From: MED-G105 sp038522945
GTDB taxonomy: Bacteria > Pseudomonadota > Alphaproteobacteria > Caulobacterales > Parvularculaceae
Assembly: GCA_038522945.1 (NCBI GenBank)
Contig: JBCBJV010000003.1
Location: forward strand, 247,974-311,973
Length of the DNA stretch: 64,000 nt
Direction: 5' to 3'
Made by a program: the position numbers and the translations under genes. Within the stretch, counting starts at the first letter, position 1. Each line of letters begins with the position of its first letter. The notes beneath the pieces were generated by a model. The model was given only the letters and a program-made list of their open reading frames with translations, was not told the origin of the DNA and searched no databases. Of the stretch, positions 51,876-60,915 are shown piece by piece.

Positions 51876-54308
51876 TTATTCAGCGTACATCAAGAAAAAC
51901 GGCGCCCATGCGGACGGGTGATGTTTCGTTGCATTCGCCGATTTCAGCGCGGTGATGATGGCGCCTTGGACTGCTTTCGGTTTTGATTTTTGCCCTCTGG
52001 AATATTCCCGCACAATGTTTGAAACAAAAGTTGCAGCGGCACCGTCTTCCACCTCGAAGTGCGTTAAAAGCAAATCGCGTGCGCCGGCGTTGGCGAACGC
52101 CGTCGCCAATCCCGACAAAGTTTCCGGCCGCGGACCTCCGTCCGTTCCGGCGGTGTTGCATCCTGTCAAGATCACCCACGACGCCTTCTGGAGATTAAGA
52201 TTGCTGATTTCACCTGCTGACAGATGCCCATTGTCGTCTTCTGCGATCAGCAATGAAGGTTCGCCATTGGTCGATTGATCAATCGCCGTGTGCGCGGGAA
52301 TAGCGACGAGTGTTCCCGATGGCGCTTGTTTGCCAGACAGAATAGCGCGTGCAGCCTGATCCATATCGTCGGGAATGCTCACTCCTATTTTAAAGAAATT
52401 CTCTTGAAGTGTTTGGGCCTCGAGTTCGGCGCCGTCGAGGCGGGGCGCGGCGCCGCTGGGGGTAAACGTTACCAGAGATTTTACGGTCCTGTTCTTCGCG
52501 GCCTGACGAATAGCGCCGCGGGGCGTTGCAGTGACAATGATTGGGGTCTTGGCGCCCAGCCAAGCCGTTGACGAGAGTGCTTTGGTATCTGTGTCTTCGC
52601 CTTTTGGAGGTTCAGTTACCAATACGGTAATCGGCAATGAGGAGAGCGGGCCGGTTGCGCTAACGGAAAGTAGTTCGGCGTCGGAAACCACCGTCCCGAA
52701 TGGCGCTAACAAGCGCGAATAGAGGTCATGCGCTAGCGTGCGATCAAAGGCAGGTAACGGCCCTTCAGTTGCGGCGATGTATTCACCGTTAGGGTCGCAA
52801 ACCAGCCGGTGTGCCCGCGTCAACGCTCGGCGAAGAGATGCGACTGCTTCACAGGCCTCACGAGCTTCATACGCAGCGCGATGCCAGGAAACGCCGTCTT
52901 TTGTAATTGCGAATGCAGTTATATCGCCAAAAACGGAAAAGATTTGGAGGTAGGTTTCCCCTGATTTTAGCTCGGCCATAAGGGAAGCCGCGTCCAGCGG
53001 TTCTGCGAGCATTTCGATATTGACGCCGCTTGAGAGAAGCTGACGTTCAATACCGGATATTTTCTCCGTAAGGACTTCGCGATCGCCGAATGCTCTCGTG
53101 TCGGAAGAACTTTGAGGTCGTGAGAACTGGCGGTCGAGCGAGGCGATCGCGTGGCGCGTTTCATTCCAAGCTTCGATCAACGCAACAGCCTTCGGATCTT
53201 CTTTTAAGGACCGCGTCCTGACGGCCAGTGCTAATTCATCAGAGGCGGCGAGCTGCACGGCTTGAAAAGCTCTATCGAGAACCTCGGGCGGTGCTGAACG
53301 ACCATATCGCTCCCATATCAGGTCCAGGAATTGATCGGTGGTGTACCGAATATTAGTCTTGTCATCAGGTTGAAGCCCACCTTCGGAAAGAAGGCGCGTG
53401 CGAAATCGACTTTGGGCCCGGGACAACGCTGAGGTCATCACTGAAGCTGCGTCCTCGCTGCGTCCGATCGCGCGCAGCGACTGTGCATGAAATGTCTCCA
53501 GCAGCACGAGGTTGCGATTATCCCAGGAAGACGCGCGTTCATAAAGTTCGATAGCTTCCGCATATCGCGTCGCCGCTTCTTCGTGTCGCCCCCAGGTCGC
53601 GAGCGTCGCCGCTTCGGAGGACATAATTCCGCCCACGCTGTTTGGCTGGTCCTCAATGCAACACGAGATTGCGGCCCTCGTGGCGGCTTTGGCCGCCTCA
53701 TAAGCGAGCGAGTAATCCGGCTCTTCTCCGTCGGGAAGACGCTTGCTGTTGCTCAATACGGAAAAGCGGTAGACGCGAGAAATCGCGGCCCAGATGGAGG
53801 CCTTCGCTTCATCATCAATATTCGCTGTCGGCAGCGCTGCATGAAGATCTTCGGCGATCGGCAACGCTTTGTCGATACGGTCCGTCCGGCGCATAACGCT
53901 CATCAGATCGGTTTTGAGCAATATGCCGACTTCCGCGTCCTCGAGCCCGTTCTCGCTGGCGATCTTGAGGCCGTCGACCGCAGCTTTTTCAGCAGCGACG
54001 TAGTCTCCTTGCCAAAACGACGCTAGGGCTAGGTTTTGACGCGCTTTAGCCCTTCCGAGCGGCCAATTTCGCTGATCGAATTGATCAGCCATAATCCGCG
54101 CTCCGCGCGCGGCCTCCGGAATGTCGTCCGCATCGTGATAGGCGTCATCGAGGGCTATCCACCAGGATAACAGATTTTCATCTGTCATCTGGTCTGCGCA
54201 GCGTTCAATCGTTTCAAAAACCGCCGGCGTGTCAGAAACGTCCGTAGGCGGCGCGTCGTTGCAAGGCGTCGAGGCTAATGATGCAGAAAGAATAAGGTGA
54301 ACAATCAT
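51876..54308 (-). CDS. Exported CHAT-domain (caspase-like) protease with TPR-like region
   Basis: 810 residues from MIVHLILSASLAST (54308); a longer frame extends to 54359. The start is a signal peptide (SLASTPC; possible lipobox Cys). Residues 80-450 are helical with TPR-like repeats (YAEAIELYERASSW, AFQAVQLAASDELALAVRTRSL). The C-terminal CHAT domain (about 480-810) has LVAIPAHTAID with His673, WVILTGCNTAG with Cys717, and ends HPSAWAPFFLMYAE, the standard family tail. CHAT proteins are caspase-like cysteine proteases, sometimes effectors of defence or proteolytic signalling, mostly cytosolic; an exported copy is notable. Preceded 11 bases upstream by a small exported partner gene in the same operon. 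Confidence 0.85.
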   Translation of the reverse strand: MIVHLILSASLASTPCNDAPPTDVSDTPAVFETIERCADQMTDENLLSWWIALDDAYHDADDIPEAARGARIMADQFDQRNWPLGRAKARQNLALASFWQGDYVAAEKAAVDGLKIASENGLEDAEVGILLKTDLMSVMRRTDRIDKALPIAEDLHAALPTANIDDEAKASIWAAISRVYRFSVLSNSKRLPDGEEPDYSLAYEAAKAATRAAISCCIEDQPNSVGGIMSSEAATLATWGRHEEAATRYAEAIELYERASSWDNRNLVLLETFHAQSLRAIGRSEDAASVMTSALSRAQSRFRTRLLSEGGLQPDDKTNIRYTTDQFLDLIWERYGRSAPPEVLDRAFQAVQLAASDELALAVRTRSLKEDPKAVALIEAWNETRHAIASLDRQFSRPQSSSDTRAFGDREVLTEKISGIERQLLSSGVNIEMLAEPLDAASLMAELKSGETYLQIFSVFGDITAFAITKDGVSWHRAAYEAREACEAVASLRRALTRAHRLVCDPNGEYIAATEGPLPAFDRTLAHDLYSRLLAPFGTVVSDAELLSVSATGPLSSLPITVLVTEPPKGEDTDTKALSSTAWLGAKTPIIVTATPRGAIRQAAKNRTVKSLVTFTPSGAAPRLDGAELEAQTLQENFFKIGVSIPDDMDQAARAILSGKQAPSGTLVAIPAHTAIDQSTNGEPSLLIAEDDNGHLSAGEISNLNLQKASWVILTGCNTAGTDGGPRPETLSGLATAFANAGARDLLLTHFEVEDGAAATFVSNIVREYSRGQKSKPKAVQGAIITALKSANATKHHPSAWAPFFLMYAE

Positions 54309-54319
54309 TGCGTGAGGCC

Positions 54320-54874
54320 TTAGTTTGTTACGAGAAGATAGTCGCCGGGCGCCGCCCAATCGAAAAACAGTGTTGCGTCAACATTCTCGGATGGAATGAA
54401 GCGACACAATTTTCGCCAGTGATCCGACCGGTCTTCGCATAATATTTCTTCATCATGTTCTATTCGCAGATAGAACGGTTTGCCCGATGCGCCCTCAACA
54501 AAGACGATTGCCGTCTCACCGCCTCTAAAAGAGACAGTTGCCTTGGTGGCCTCGCCTTTTGCAAATTCCAGTGTCTTTAATACGCGGCCGCCGACCGCCC
54601 CGCGTGTCCGGGGAAGCTTCCTTGCGGCCAATATAGTCAAGATGTTTTCTGTCGCGGCCCGCTCCGCCGCTTCGCGCATATGCGAAGCCGTCCGTACATC
54701 GTCTCCGAGCTTGTCTGTCGGTATGGCTCGGGCGCGCATTTCGGCCGCCACAGCCATTGCAATGGCATCGCCCCGCGCATGCGCGTCGTCGAACAAATCG
54801 CCGGAGCTTTGCAGATCAGCCACCCAACCGGGGTCGGCGGCGGCCAGAAACCCCGCCATTAATATTGATATCAA
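54320..54874 (-). CDS. Small exported PPC-like partner of the CHAT protein
   Basis: 184 residues starting at TTG 54874 with GGTGGGG before it. A short signal peptide (ISILMAGFLAAAD) is followed by a helical region, then a beta-rich C-terminal domain: VSFRGGETAIVFVEGASGKPFYLRIEHDEEILCEDRS, then CRFIPSENVDATLFFDWAAPGDYLLVTN. This C-terminus resembles pre-peptidase C-terminal (PPC) domains, including the final YxxxTN. The two Cys could pair. The gene is directly upstream of the CHAT gene in one operon, so the proteins likely act together outside the cytoplasm. Whether it is substrate, inhibitor or chaperone is unknown. Confidence 0.6.
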   Translation of the reverse strand: MISILMAGFLAAADPGWVADLQSSGDLFDDAHARGDAIAMAVAAEMRARAIPTDKLGDDVRTASHMREAAERAATENILTILAARKLPRTRGAVGGRVLKTLEFAKGEATKATVSFRGGETAIVFVEGASGKPFYLRIEHDEEILCEDRSDHWRKLCRFIPSENVDATLFFDWAAPGDYLLVTN

Positions 54875-54898
54875 CAGAAAAACCCCACCTTCGACAGA

Positions 54899-55687
54899 TT
54901 GAATTTTTGCGATAAATCCAGTTACTTGGCAAGCGTTGGCGTATCGGAAGCGGTCGGCCCCGTGTCAGGCGAAGCAGAAAATCATCCACCCCCGAATAAC
55001 AAAGAGCGTGTGCTCATCATCGAGGATGAGGACGCAACCGCTAAGCAGATTATCAAAGCCGCCATGCTTGCCGGGTTTGATGCGGATCATGTTGTTTCAA
55101 TTGCCGATGCAAGAGCAAATTTACAGTGCCGGGAATATCATCTCGTTACGCTCGACCGCGATTTGGGCGAGGGGCGTGACGGCCTGTCTTTGCTTGATTG
55201 GCTCCGCGCCTGGGAGCACCCCGTGGGCGTTGTCGTGGTCAGCCACCTTGGCAGCCTTAAGCAGCGCATAGAGGGCCTTGCAGTCGGCGCCGACGATTAC
55301 GTAACGAAGCCATTCCATGAAGATGAGTTATCGGCGAGGCTGCTTGCGGTCGCCCGCCGGATCGGTCTCCATGATAAGTTGCCAGGCGTCCGGATCATCG
55401 GCGATTTCGAATTGCGGGAAGCTTCCCGGGCCGCGAATTGGAAAGGACGTCCTCTGAAACTCTCCCCTCGGTTGTTTTCATTGTTTTGGCTTTTGACGGG
55501 CGAGCGGGGACGGCCAGTCGCGCGGGAGGAAATCTGGTCGCAGATTTGGCCGGAACTGACTGGTCTGCCGCCTCAACGCAGCTCAATAGAAGCGGCGATA
55601 AGCCGGTTGCGCGCAGAACTTCTTGAGGTCACGGGCAAATCCTTTGTCAGCGCCGTTCGCGGCCGCGGATATCAATTCGATGTTTGA
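54899..55687 (+). CDS. OmpR-type response regulator
   Basis: 262 residues from TTG 54899; GTG 54961 may be the true start, as the first 35 residues are not part of the fold. The receiver reads VLIIEDEDATAKQI, phospho-acceptor Asp86 in LVTLDRDLGEGRDGLSLLDWLR, the switch Ser in VVVVSHL and the conserved Lys in DDYVTKPFHEDEL. The winged helix (about 165-260) reads LKLSPRLFSLFWLLTGERGRPVAREEIWSQIWPEL to VRGRGYQFDV. The 3' end overlaps the sensor gene by 8 bases. It is head-to-head with the CHAT operon, 24 bases apart at TTG 54899, so it may control that operon. Confidence 0.86.
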   Translation: MNFCDKSSYLASVGVSEAVGPVSGEAENHPPPNNKERVLIIEDEDATAKQIIKAAMLAGFDADHVVSIADARANLQCREYHLVTLDRDLGEGRDGLSLLDWLRAWEHPVGVVVVSHLGSLKQRIEGLAVGADDYVTKPFHEDELSARLLAVARRIGLHDKLPGVRIIGDFELREASRAANWKGRPLKLSPRLFSLFWLLTGERGRPVAREEIWSQIWPELTGLPPQRSSIEAAISRLRAELLEVTGKSFVSAVRGRGYQFDV

Positions 55688-57017
55688 TTCCGAAAAGCGC
55701 AATCGGCGTTTGGAGTTTAGCCTGTTTAGCGCAATTGGCTCACCCTTGTTGGTGGGGTTTATCGTACTGTTCAGCCTCGGCGCATTTGTTGTGACGCTGA
55801 TGACGGATCGTATTCTGATCGATCAGATGCGCTCGCAAATTAACGCCGAGCTACTGGCGTTGAACCGGGACGTCGATCAACATGGCGTTGTCGCCATAGC
55901 CGAAGCGGTGGATTTTCGTGTGCGAAACGCGCCTGGCGGCGGCGTTTATTATGTTGGTCGCCTCGACGGCACACGGGTCATGGGAAATATTTTGGCGCCG
56001 CCAGAAAAGGCGACGCGCCCCGGTTGGCATGTCTTCAAGACGCTCATCGACGATGAAAACGGGGCGACGTCCCTGCAAAAAGTCATTGTGCGAACGTCTT
56101 TCGCTGGCGGCGATTTTCCGCTGATGCTGGGGCGGCGCGCCGATGCAATATCGAGTTTGCGATGGCGCATAGGCATTGGCGCCGGCGTCGCAAGTTTGTT
56201 CGCATCGATTGCCGGCGTTTGGCTCTTGAAACGTGCAGCGCAGCGTTTTGAAGAGCGCGCCGCGATCATTACGAGCGCGATGGAAAAAACAGAAAACCGT
56301 TCTCTTTTGCGTGTGGAAACGAACCGCCCTGATGAGCTTGGACGGTTGGCGGGTAACGTTGAAAAGGCATTATCGTTAATTGATCGGCAGATTTCTCATT
56401 TAAGCGCCTTATCGACCGTCATCGCTCATGAAACCAGAGCGCCGCTCGGTTTTGCTCAAAGAGCGCTGAGCGCAACGCCTCCTGAGATAGATGAGGCGCT
56501 CCTTCACGTTGAAGATGCCCAGCGGCTGGGTCTGGATTTGCTCGACATAGCCTCGGCGGAAAGCGCACACGATCGTGACCTCCAACTTGTGAGCTTGAGT
56601 GAGGTTATCGAAAACGCGATTGCTTTGTGCGAGGACACTGCGCATCAAAAAAATGTGCGCATTACAGAGGAGTTGTCGTCCAGCGCTCAAATACTTGGCG
56701 AGCGGCTCTTGCTGGTGAGACTGTTCGCCAACCTTATCGACAACGCCATTACGGCAAGCCCCGAACACGCAACTGTAACGGTCACTGGTCGGAGTTCTAA
56801 CGGTCAGGCCGAAATCATCGTCGCTGACCAGGGCGAAGGACTTGAAGCCGGCGACCTCGATTGCGCTATTACAGCCGGCGGCGTGATAAACGGAGGCACA
56901 GGGACCGGCCTGAGATTAGTACGCGCTATCGCCCTGCGCCACGGCGCAAAGGTTCGGCTTGAGAAGAGCGGTTCAGGTTTTGCCGTCAGGGTCATATTCC
57001 CCATTCCGCAAAGCTGA
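55680..57017 (+). CDS. Sensor histidine kinase
   Basis: 445 residues from MFDSEKRNRR, overlapping the regulator stop. TM1 is at about 15-37 (GSPLLVGFIVLFSLGAFVVTLM), a periplasmic sensor of about 110 residues follows, and TM2 is near 158-178. HAMP follows, then the dimerisation helix with phospho-acceptor His250 in VIAHETRAPLG. The ATPase domain shows NLIDNAITAS (N box), VADQGEGL (G1) and GTGTGLRLVRAIALRHGA (G2). A perfect terminator hairpin covers its stop codon. The periplasmic sensor domain could detect an envelope signal connected with the exported CHAT pair. Confidence 0.88.
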   Translation: MFDSEKRNRRLEFSLFSAIGSPLLVGFIVLFSLGAFVVTLMTDRILIDQMRSQINAELLALNRDVDQHGVVAIAEAVDFRVRNAPGGGVYYVGRLDGTRVMGNILAPPEKATRPGWHVFKTLIDDENGATSLQKVIVRTSFAGGDFPLMLGRRADAISSLRWRIGIGAGVASLFASIAGVWLLKRAAQRFEERAAIITSAMEKTENRSLLRVETNRPDELGRLAGNVEKALSLIDRQISHLSALSTVIAHETRAPLGFAQRALSATPPEIDEALLHVEDAQRLGLDLLDIASAESAHDRDLQLVSLSEVIENAIALCEDTAHQKNVRITEELSSSAQILGERLLLVRLFANLIDNAITASPEHATVTVTGRSSNGQAEIIVADQGEGLEAGDLDCAITAGGVINGGTGTGLRLVRAIALRHGAKVRLEKSGSGFAVRVIFPIPQS

Positions 57018-57034
57018 CAATTGCTGTCAGCTTT
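57010..57034 (+). terminator. Rho-independent terminator after histidine kinase
   Basis: A perfect 10-base stem (AAAGCTGACA / TGTCAGCTTT) with a 5-base loop overlaps the kinase stop codon and ends in a T-rich segment. It separates the two-component pair from the CTERM gene. Confidence 0.7.
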
Positions 57035-57104
57035 CCCAAACTGCCTAGCTGGCTAGCGCGATCGCCTGGTAACGTTTCTTCTCGAAATAGTCCGGGTGGG
57101 GAAA

Positions 57105-57893
57105 ATGAAAATTCTGAAGCCGTTAATTGGCATTATCTCTATTGTCTTCTGTTCGCCGGTGTCGGCGGCGCTCATCGAAATCCAAGGATCAGGCCAAATT
57201 TCTGAATCAGGTGTGGCGGGCGAGTTCGGCGGTCCATTTGAATTCAGTTTTTTGATTGATACTTCACGCATCGGCATTTTCGACAACGGGGAAGCCGGGA
57301 CGGCGAACTTAGTCTATGGCGATGCAATAATCGGATTTTCGTCGTCTCATTCTTTATTCAATAGCGACGAACGGTATGAGTTTTCCGGCGACTCGGGCTC
57401 AATTATTCTTCAAGACGGCGATGTCGGTAGCGTAAGCAATCCGGGTCCGAATCTTCTCGGAAATACTAATCGCGACATTCTTGCGTTCGCGGCTTACGGG
57501 CCCGATCAACTCGGTGTTCCGGATAGGGATGACTTCGATATTACAAGCGGGGATATAGAAGGGGAACCGCTTACATCAGCCGTTTTATTGCTCAGTGGGT
57601 TTAATCCAAGCCAGGAGTTTATTTCACTGGCCGAAACCCCAGGCGATCTGATCGATACATTGTCGGCCGGTCTTGGGGACGAGTTGCGTGTCACCTTCCT
57701 GCTTGGATTTGGCGATCCTAATGCGCTTGATTTTATTTTTGGGACAAACTCCAGTGTGGACGATTTGCGTTTCCATGCGGTCGACGCATTTCCTCCATCG
57801 GAAGTGCCGATCCCCGGCGCCTTGCCGCTCATGGCGAGCGCTCTTGCTCTCGGCGCTACGGCGCTTCGTCGGCGAAAGATGAAGACGCAATAA
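57105..57893 (+). CDS. VPLPA/PEP-CTERM sorting domain protein
   Basis: 262 residues from MKILKPLIGI (GGTGGGG before the ATG; a GTG at 57096 is possible). Signal peptide ends at SPVSAAL. The middle is beta-rich and acidic (FSFLIDTSRIGIFDNGEAGTANLVYGDA). The C-terminus is the sorting signal: SEVPIPGALPLMASALALGATALRRRKMK, i.e. motif, hydrophobic stretch and basic tail. Such proteins are processed by exosortase/archaeosortase-like enzymes and go to the surface or extracellular matrix. No exosortase gene is in the window. It lies after a terminator, so it probably has its own promoter. Confidence 0.85.
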   Translation: MKILKPLIGIISIVFCSPVSAALIEIQGSGQISESGVAGEFGGPFEFSFLIDTSRIGIFDNGEAGTANLVYGDAIIGFSSSHSLFNSDERYEFSGDSGSIILQDGDVGSVSNPGPNLLGNTNRDILAFAAYGPDQLGVPDRDDFDITSGDIEGEPLTSAVLLLSGFNPSQEFISLAETPGDLIDTLSAGLGDELRVTFLLGFGDPNALDFIFGTNSSVDDLRFHAVDAFPPSEVPIPGALPLMASALALGATALRRRKMKTQ

Positions 57894-57934
57894 GTTAATC
57901 AACCAACGCGCTTCGGCGAACATTGGATCGAATT

Positions 57935-59998
57935 ATGTCTTTAAAAGCAGAAATCAAAATGAGAATGCTGGCCTCCATCGGATTTTTATCGATCCTGGCG
58001 GCATGCACAGACCCCGAAGTCGCCGCCGAAAAGTCGATCGGCAAGGCGGCAGAGGCTTGGGAGGCTGCAAAACAACACAGTGACCCCGGCAAACGCTTGA
58101 AAGCGTATGAGGGCGTCGCGCGCGACCTTCGCAAAACCGCTGAGAAGCATGGGGAAACCGCCTTTGGCCGACAGTTGCTGAATGGTGGGGCGGCGGCGGG
58201 CGTTTCGCTGAAGGCGATCGAAGAGGAGCGTGACCGTCTCGCCGAACGCGCTGCGTGTTATGCAAATCCGACAGCGGAATGTCTGACCGCGTTCGTTTCC
58301 GCTGAAGTAAAGCAGTTTTTCGGCACCGAGCGCGCAGTTGGCAGGCCGCCGCCAGTGCAGGCAAGCCGACTGATTTGCAGCGGGGGAGCGGGCGCCGCCG
58401 TCGAGGCCTTGCAACCGATGAAAGTCAATCGAGGCGCCTATGTCGACGCCTTGTTGCAAGCCGCGATGGCGGCGGCCGATTGCGATAAACCGGACGCCGC
58501 CGCCGGGGCTATTGACCTTGCGCTTTCAGAAACGCCCGGCGGGGAAGAGGCTGCGCAACTTGTCGGGTCAATTATTGCAACATCGAATTTGTCCGCCGTT
58601 CACGAGGCCGCATATCGGAAGGTAGAGGCGCTTGTCGAGGGCGACGATCTGCAGGACGCCCGCAAGGCCGGCCTGCTGATGACGCTGATTGAGAAAGAGG
58701 CGGAAGAAGGCGAGGTCGAAAGCGCTCTTGCCCGATATCGTCTTGTCACAGATGAGATGAATTTTGCACCGACCGATAGCGCCAAGAAAGCGCTCTATGT
58801 CGGCCTCGCGCTGGATGGAAAAATCGACGAGGCGACGACGATCGCCGGTAGTGATTGGCAGGTTCTTCATACTGCGATACCAGCCTTGGCGGAAAAGATT
58901 GGCGCGGTTGGCAATCCTCAGTCCGGAGGCCAGTTTGCGCTCGCGAAATATGACGCACCGATCTCTGATGGTTCGCGAAAAATCGCGCGCGACGCCGCCG
59001 AACGTTTTGCAAGCATCGTTCTTTCTGGCGAGATGAATCAAAGACTGGGGTCAGGTTTTGCCGGTCAATTGGCCGTGGTGCAACAACGACTGGGCAATGA
59101 GCCCGCTGCGGACGAACTTTTAGACTTTGCGCGCCCTCTACACGAAAAAGAGTGGCGCGACTTTAGGCGTCAGCGCGGCCAGACCGGCGGCGCGTATTCG
59201 GGGTTTGTGTCGCCCTATGCAGAAGTGATCGCCTATCTACGGGGCGACTATGAACAAGCCTTGGAAATCGTGGTGTCCAGCCATGGCAAGTCAAATGTCA
59301 CAACGGTCGATAACTGGCTTGACGCCATTATTGAGAAAAAAGCCGCCAATGCACCGACATCGGAACTTCTCGATCTGGCCAATCGCAAGTCGACACGGCA
59401 AAGTTACCAAAAGTACCGGCCGGTCGTCGACAGCTTGATCGAGGCAGGCCGGATCGCTGACGCCGAACAGGCCTTGAGCGCTTTGCCGGAAAATCAGGAC
59501 TCTTTTGCGCGGCCATTGGCGGAAAAAGCGATTGAGCAGGGTGATTTTGACGCGGCTGATCGCATAATGAGTACTTATGGACTTGATGATCCGTCTTCGT
59601 CATATCGATTTAATTTACTCCGAGCAAAGGCAAAAAAAATGGCTGCTGATGGCGCTTCCGGCCGAGACTTGGAAGCCGTCATTGACGCCTTGCTTGAGAC
59701 GGCGGACGCGGTGCAGGCCGGGCGTTCTTCCCAGTTTCGCGGCCTGGGGCGTGATAACGATCTTACCGAGTTTGCGATATCGACCGCGTTCGAAATTGGG
59801 TTGGTCGAGAAGGCGATTGCGCTCGCCGGTAAAACGCCAAACACCACTCGCCAGAGCTATTTCGGCGCGCTCGACACGCCCCATGTGAACAAAAAAGATC
59901 TGCCGAAGATCATTCTTGCCGCCCACGATGACTTGTCGCCGGATGAGCTTGAGGCGGTGATCGCCGTGCTGGCGCGTCATCTCGCAGAAGAAGCCTGA
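57935..59998 (+). CDS. Large TPR-like helical lipoprotein, unknown function
   Basis: 687 residues from ATG 57935 (MSLKAEIK); MRMLASI at 57959 also fits. A lipobox (IGFLSILAACTDP) marks it as a lipoprotein. The rest is almost wholly helical, with Ala-rich repeats resembling TPRs (KSIGKAAEAWEAAKQH, ALPENQDSFARPLAEKAIEQGDFDAADRIMSTYG). No catalytic motif is visible. A small lipoprotein and a small membrane protein follow closely, so the three form an operon. A scaffold or envelope assembly role is a guess. GC is high, as in neighbours. Confidence 0.65.
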   Translation: MSLKAEIKMRMLASIGFLSILAACTDPEVAAEKSIGKAAEAWEAAKQHSDPGKRLKAYEGVARDLRKTAEKHGETAFGRQLLNGGAAAGVSLKAIEEERDRLAERAACYANPTAECLTAFVSAEVKQFFGTERAVGRPPPVQASRLICSGGAGAAVEALQPMKVNRGAYVDALLQAAMAAADCDKPDAAAGAIDLALSETPGGEEAAQLVGSIIATSNLSAVHEAAYRKVEALVEGDDLQDARKAGLLMTLIEKEAEEGEVESALARYRLVTDEMNFAPTDSAKKALYVGLALDGKIDEATTIAGSDWQVLHTAIPALAEKIGAVGNPQSGGQFALAKYDAPISDGSRKIARDAAERFASIVLSGEMNQRLGSGFAGQLAVVQQRLGNEPAADELLDFARPLHEKEWRDFRRQRGQTGGAYSGFVSPYAEVIAYLRGDYEQALEIVVSSHGKSNVTTVDNWLDAIIEKKAANAPTSELLDLANRKSTRQSYQKYRPVVDSLIEAGRIADAEQALSALPENQDSFARPLAEKAIEQGDFDAADRIMSTYGLDDPSSSYRFNLLRAKAKKMAADGASGRDLEAVIDALLETADAVQAGRSSQFRGLGRDNDLTEFAISTAFEIGLVEKAIALAGKTPNTTRQSYFGALDTPHVNKKDLPKIILAAHDDLSPDELEAVIAVLARHLAEEA

Positions 59999-60039
59999 TG
60001 TCGGCTTTTCACCATCCATATCCAAACTGGAGATTTTAT

Positions 60040-60441
60040 ATGAAGCATGTATTTCTTGTCGCCGCATCTTGTCTGGCGCTTGTCGCCTGCGGCGGATCTT
60101 CCAACGATGCTGCAACGACAGCATCAAAAGCGAAGAGTCCTGAACAAGCGGTGAGGACCGCGTGCGAGAATTTTGCCGCCGATCTCGAAGGCGCAGACAC
60201 TCCAGACAGGGAGCAAAAAAAATCTTGTTCATGTCTCGCAAAATCGATGCAGGAAGATCTGAGCGAACGGGATATGGAGGCGCTTGTCACAATCATCGAC
60301 GAGCAAGGCATTGGCAGTCTCATCAGGACGCAAGAACAGATGAATGCGCTTGGCGACCTCGGCCTTACGGAATTTGATGAAACCTCACCAGAAGGGCGTG
60401 TGATGCGTGCCTTTGGAAGCGTTTTTGAAAAGTGTTCTTAG
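60040..60441 (+). CDS. Small Cys-containing lipoprotein
   Basis: 133 residues from MKHVFLVAASC; the frame opens at 59998, overlapping the previous stop. The lipobox is LALVACGGS. The mature part has CENFAADLE and a CSC pair (KKSCSCLAKSM), then a helical segment and a final FEKCS, so four Cys may form disulfides. The pattern CSCxxxSMQEDLSERDMEAL is shared by many small alphaproteobacterial exported proteins, of unknown role. It is 41 bases after the large lipoprotein gene and 11 bases before the small membrane protein. Confidence 0.6.
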   Translation: MKHVFLVAASCLALVACGGSSNDAATTASKAKSPEQAVRTACENFAADLEGADTPDREQKKSCSCLAKSMQEDLSERDMEALVTIIDEQGIGSLIRTQEQMNALGDLGLTEFDETSPEGRVMRAFGSVFEKCS

Positions 60442-60452
60442 GGGGGCGTACA

Positions 60453-60734
60453 ATGGGCATTCTTTCATTAGTATGCGGTTTTCTTTCACTCCTTGTAGGG
60501 TTTGTGCTTCCGCCATTGGCTTGGTTAGCGGCGGGTCTGGGAATTTTCTTCGGTAGAAAATCGATGAAGAAAAACATGCCTGATATGACTGGTAAAAAAT
60601 TGGCTGATATCGAAGTACCAAGTGCATCGACTGCAACAGGCCAAGTTCTTGCAGCGACGGGGATAGGACTTTCGTCGGTATCATTGCTGCTCGGGCTGTT
60701 TACGATCTTTTCTTACGTCGTGCTCACTAGTTAA
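60453..60734 (+). CDS. Small DUF4190-like membrane protein
   Basis: 93 residues from MGILSLVCG (GGGGG site before it). Two hydrophobic helices at about 3-28 and 65-88 (TGIGLSSVSLLLGLFTIFSYVV) are separated by a basic loop with GRKSMKKN. The general form resembles DUF4190-type proteins. The gene ends the operon with the two lipoproteins. Function is unknown. Just downstream lies a resolvase relic on the other strand, where the IS element has inserted. Confidence 0.55.
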   Translation: MGILSLVCGFLSLLVGFVLPPLAWLAAGLGIFFGRKSMKKNMPDMTGKKLADIEVPSASTATGQVLAATGIGLSSVSLLLGLFTIFSYVVLTS

Positions 60735-60741
60735 GCGATTG

Positions 60742-60849
60742 CTAGTCTTTCAAATGTTTGTAGACGGTAGATCGCGCAACGCCCAAAAGCTGCGCGATTC
60801 CCGTTCCACTTTTGCCCTGCCCGCGTAATTCCTTTGCATGATTTATTTG
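60742..60849 (-). pseudogene. Serine recombinase (resolvase) C-terminal relic
   Basis: On the minus strand the frame ending at TAG 60742-60744 reads INHAKELRGQGKSGTGIAQ then LLGVARSTVYKHLKD. This is the DNA-binding helix-turn-helix tail of a Tn3-type resolvase/invertase (usual pattern AKELRxQGKSxxEIAxLLGVxRSTVYRHL). The catalytic domain would lie upstream, but the sequence runs into the left end of the IS element near 60850, so the gene was cut by that insertion or by rearrangement. Confidence 0.7.
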
Positions 60850-60915
60850 TGTCTTTCCCCCTTATAACTGATCCACAGATTTTGTATTTTTCTACGACAA
60901 TGGTGAGGTATTGGG

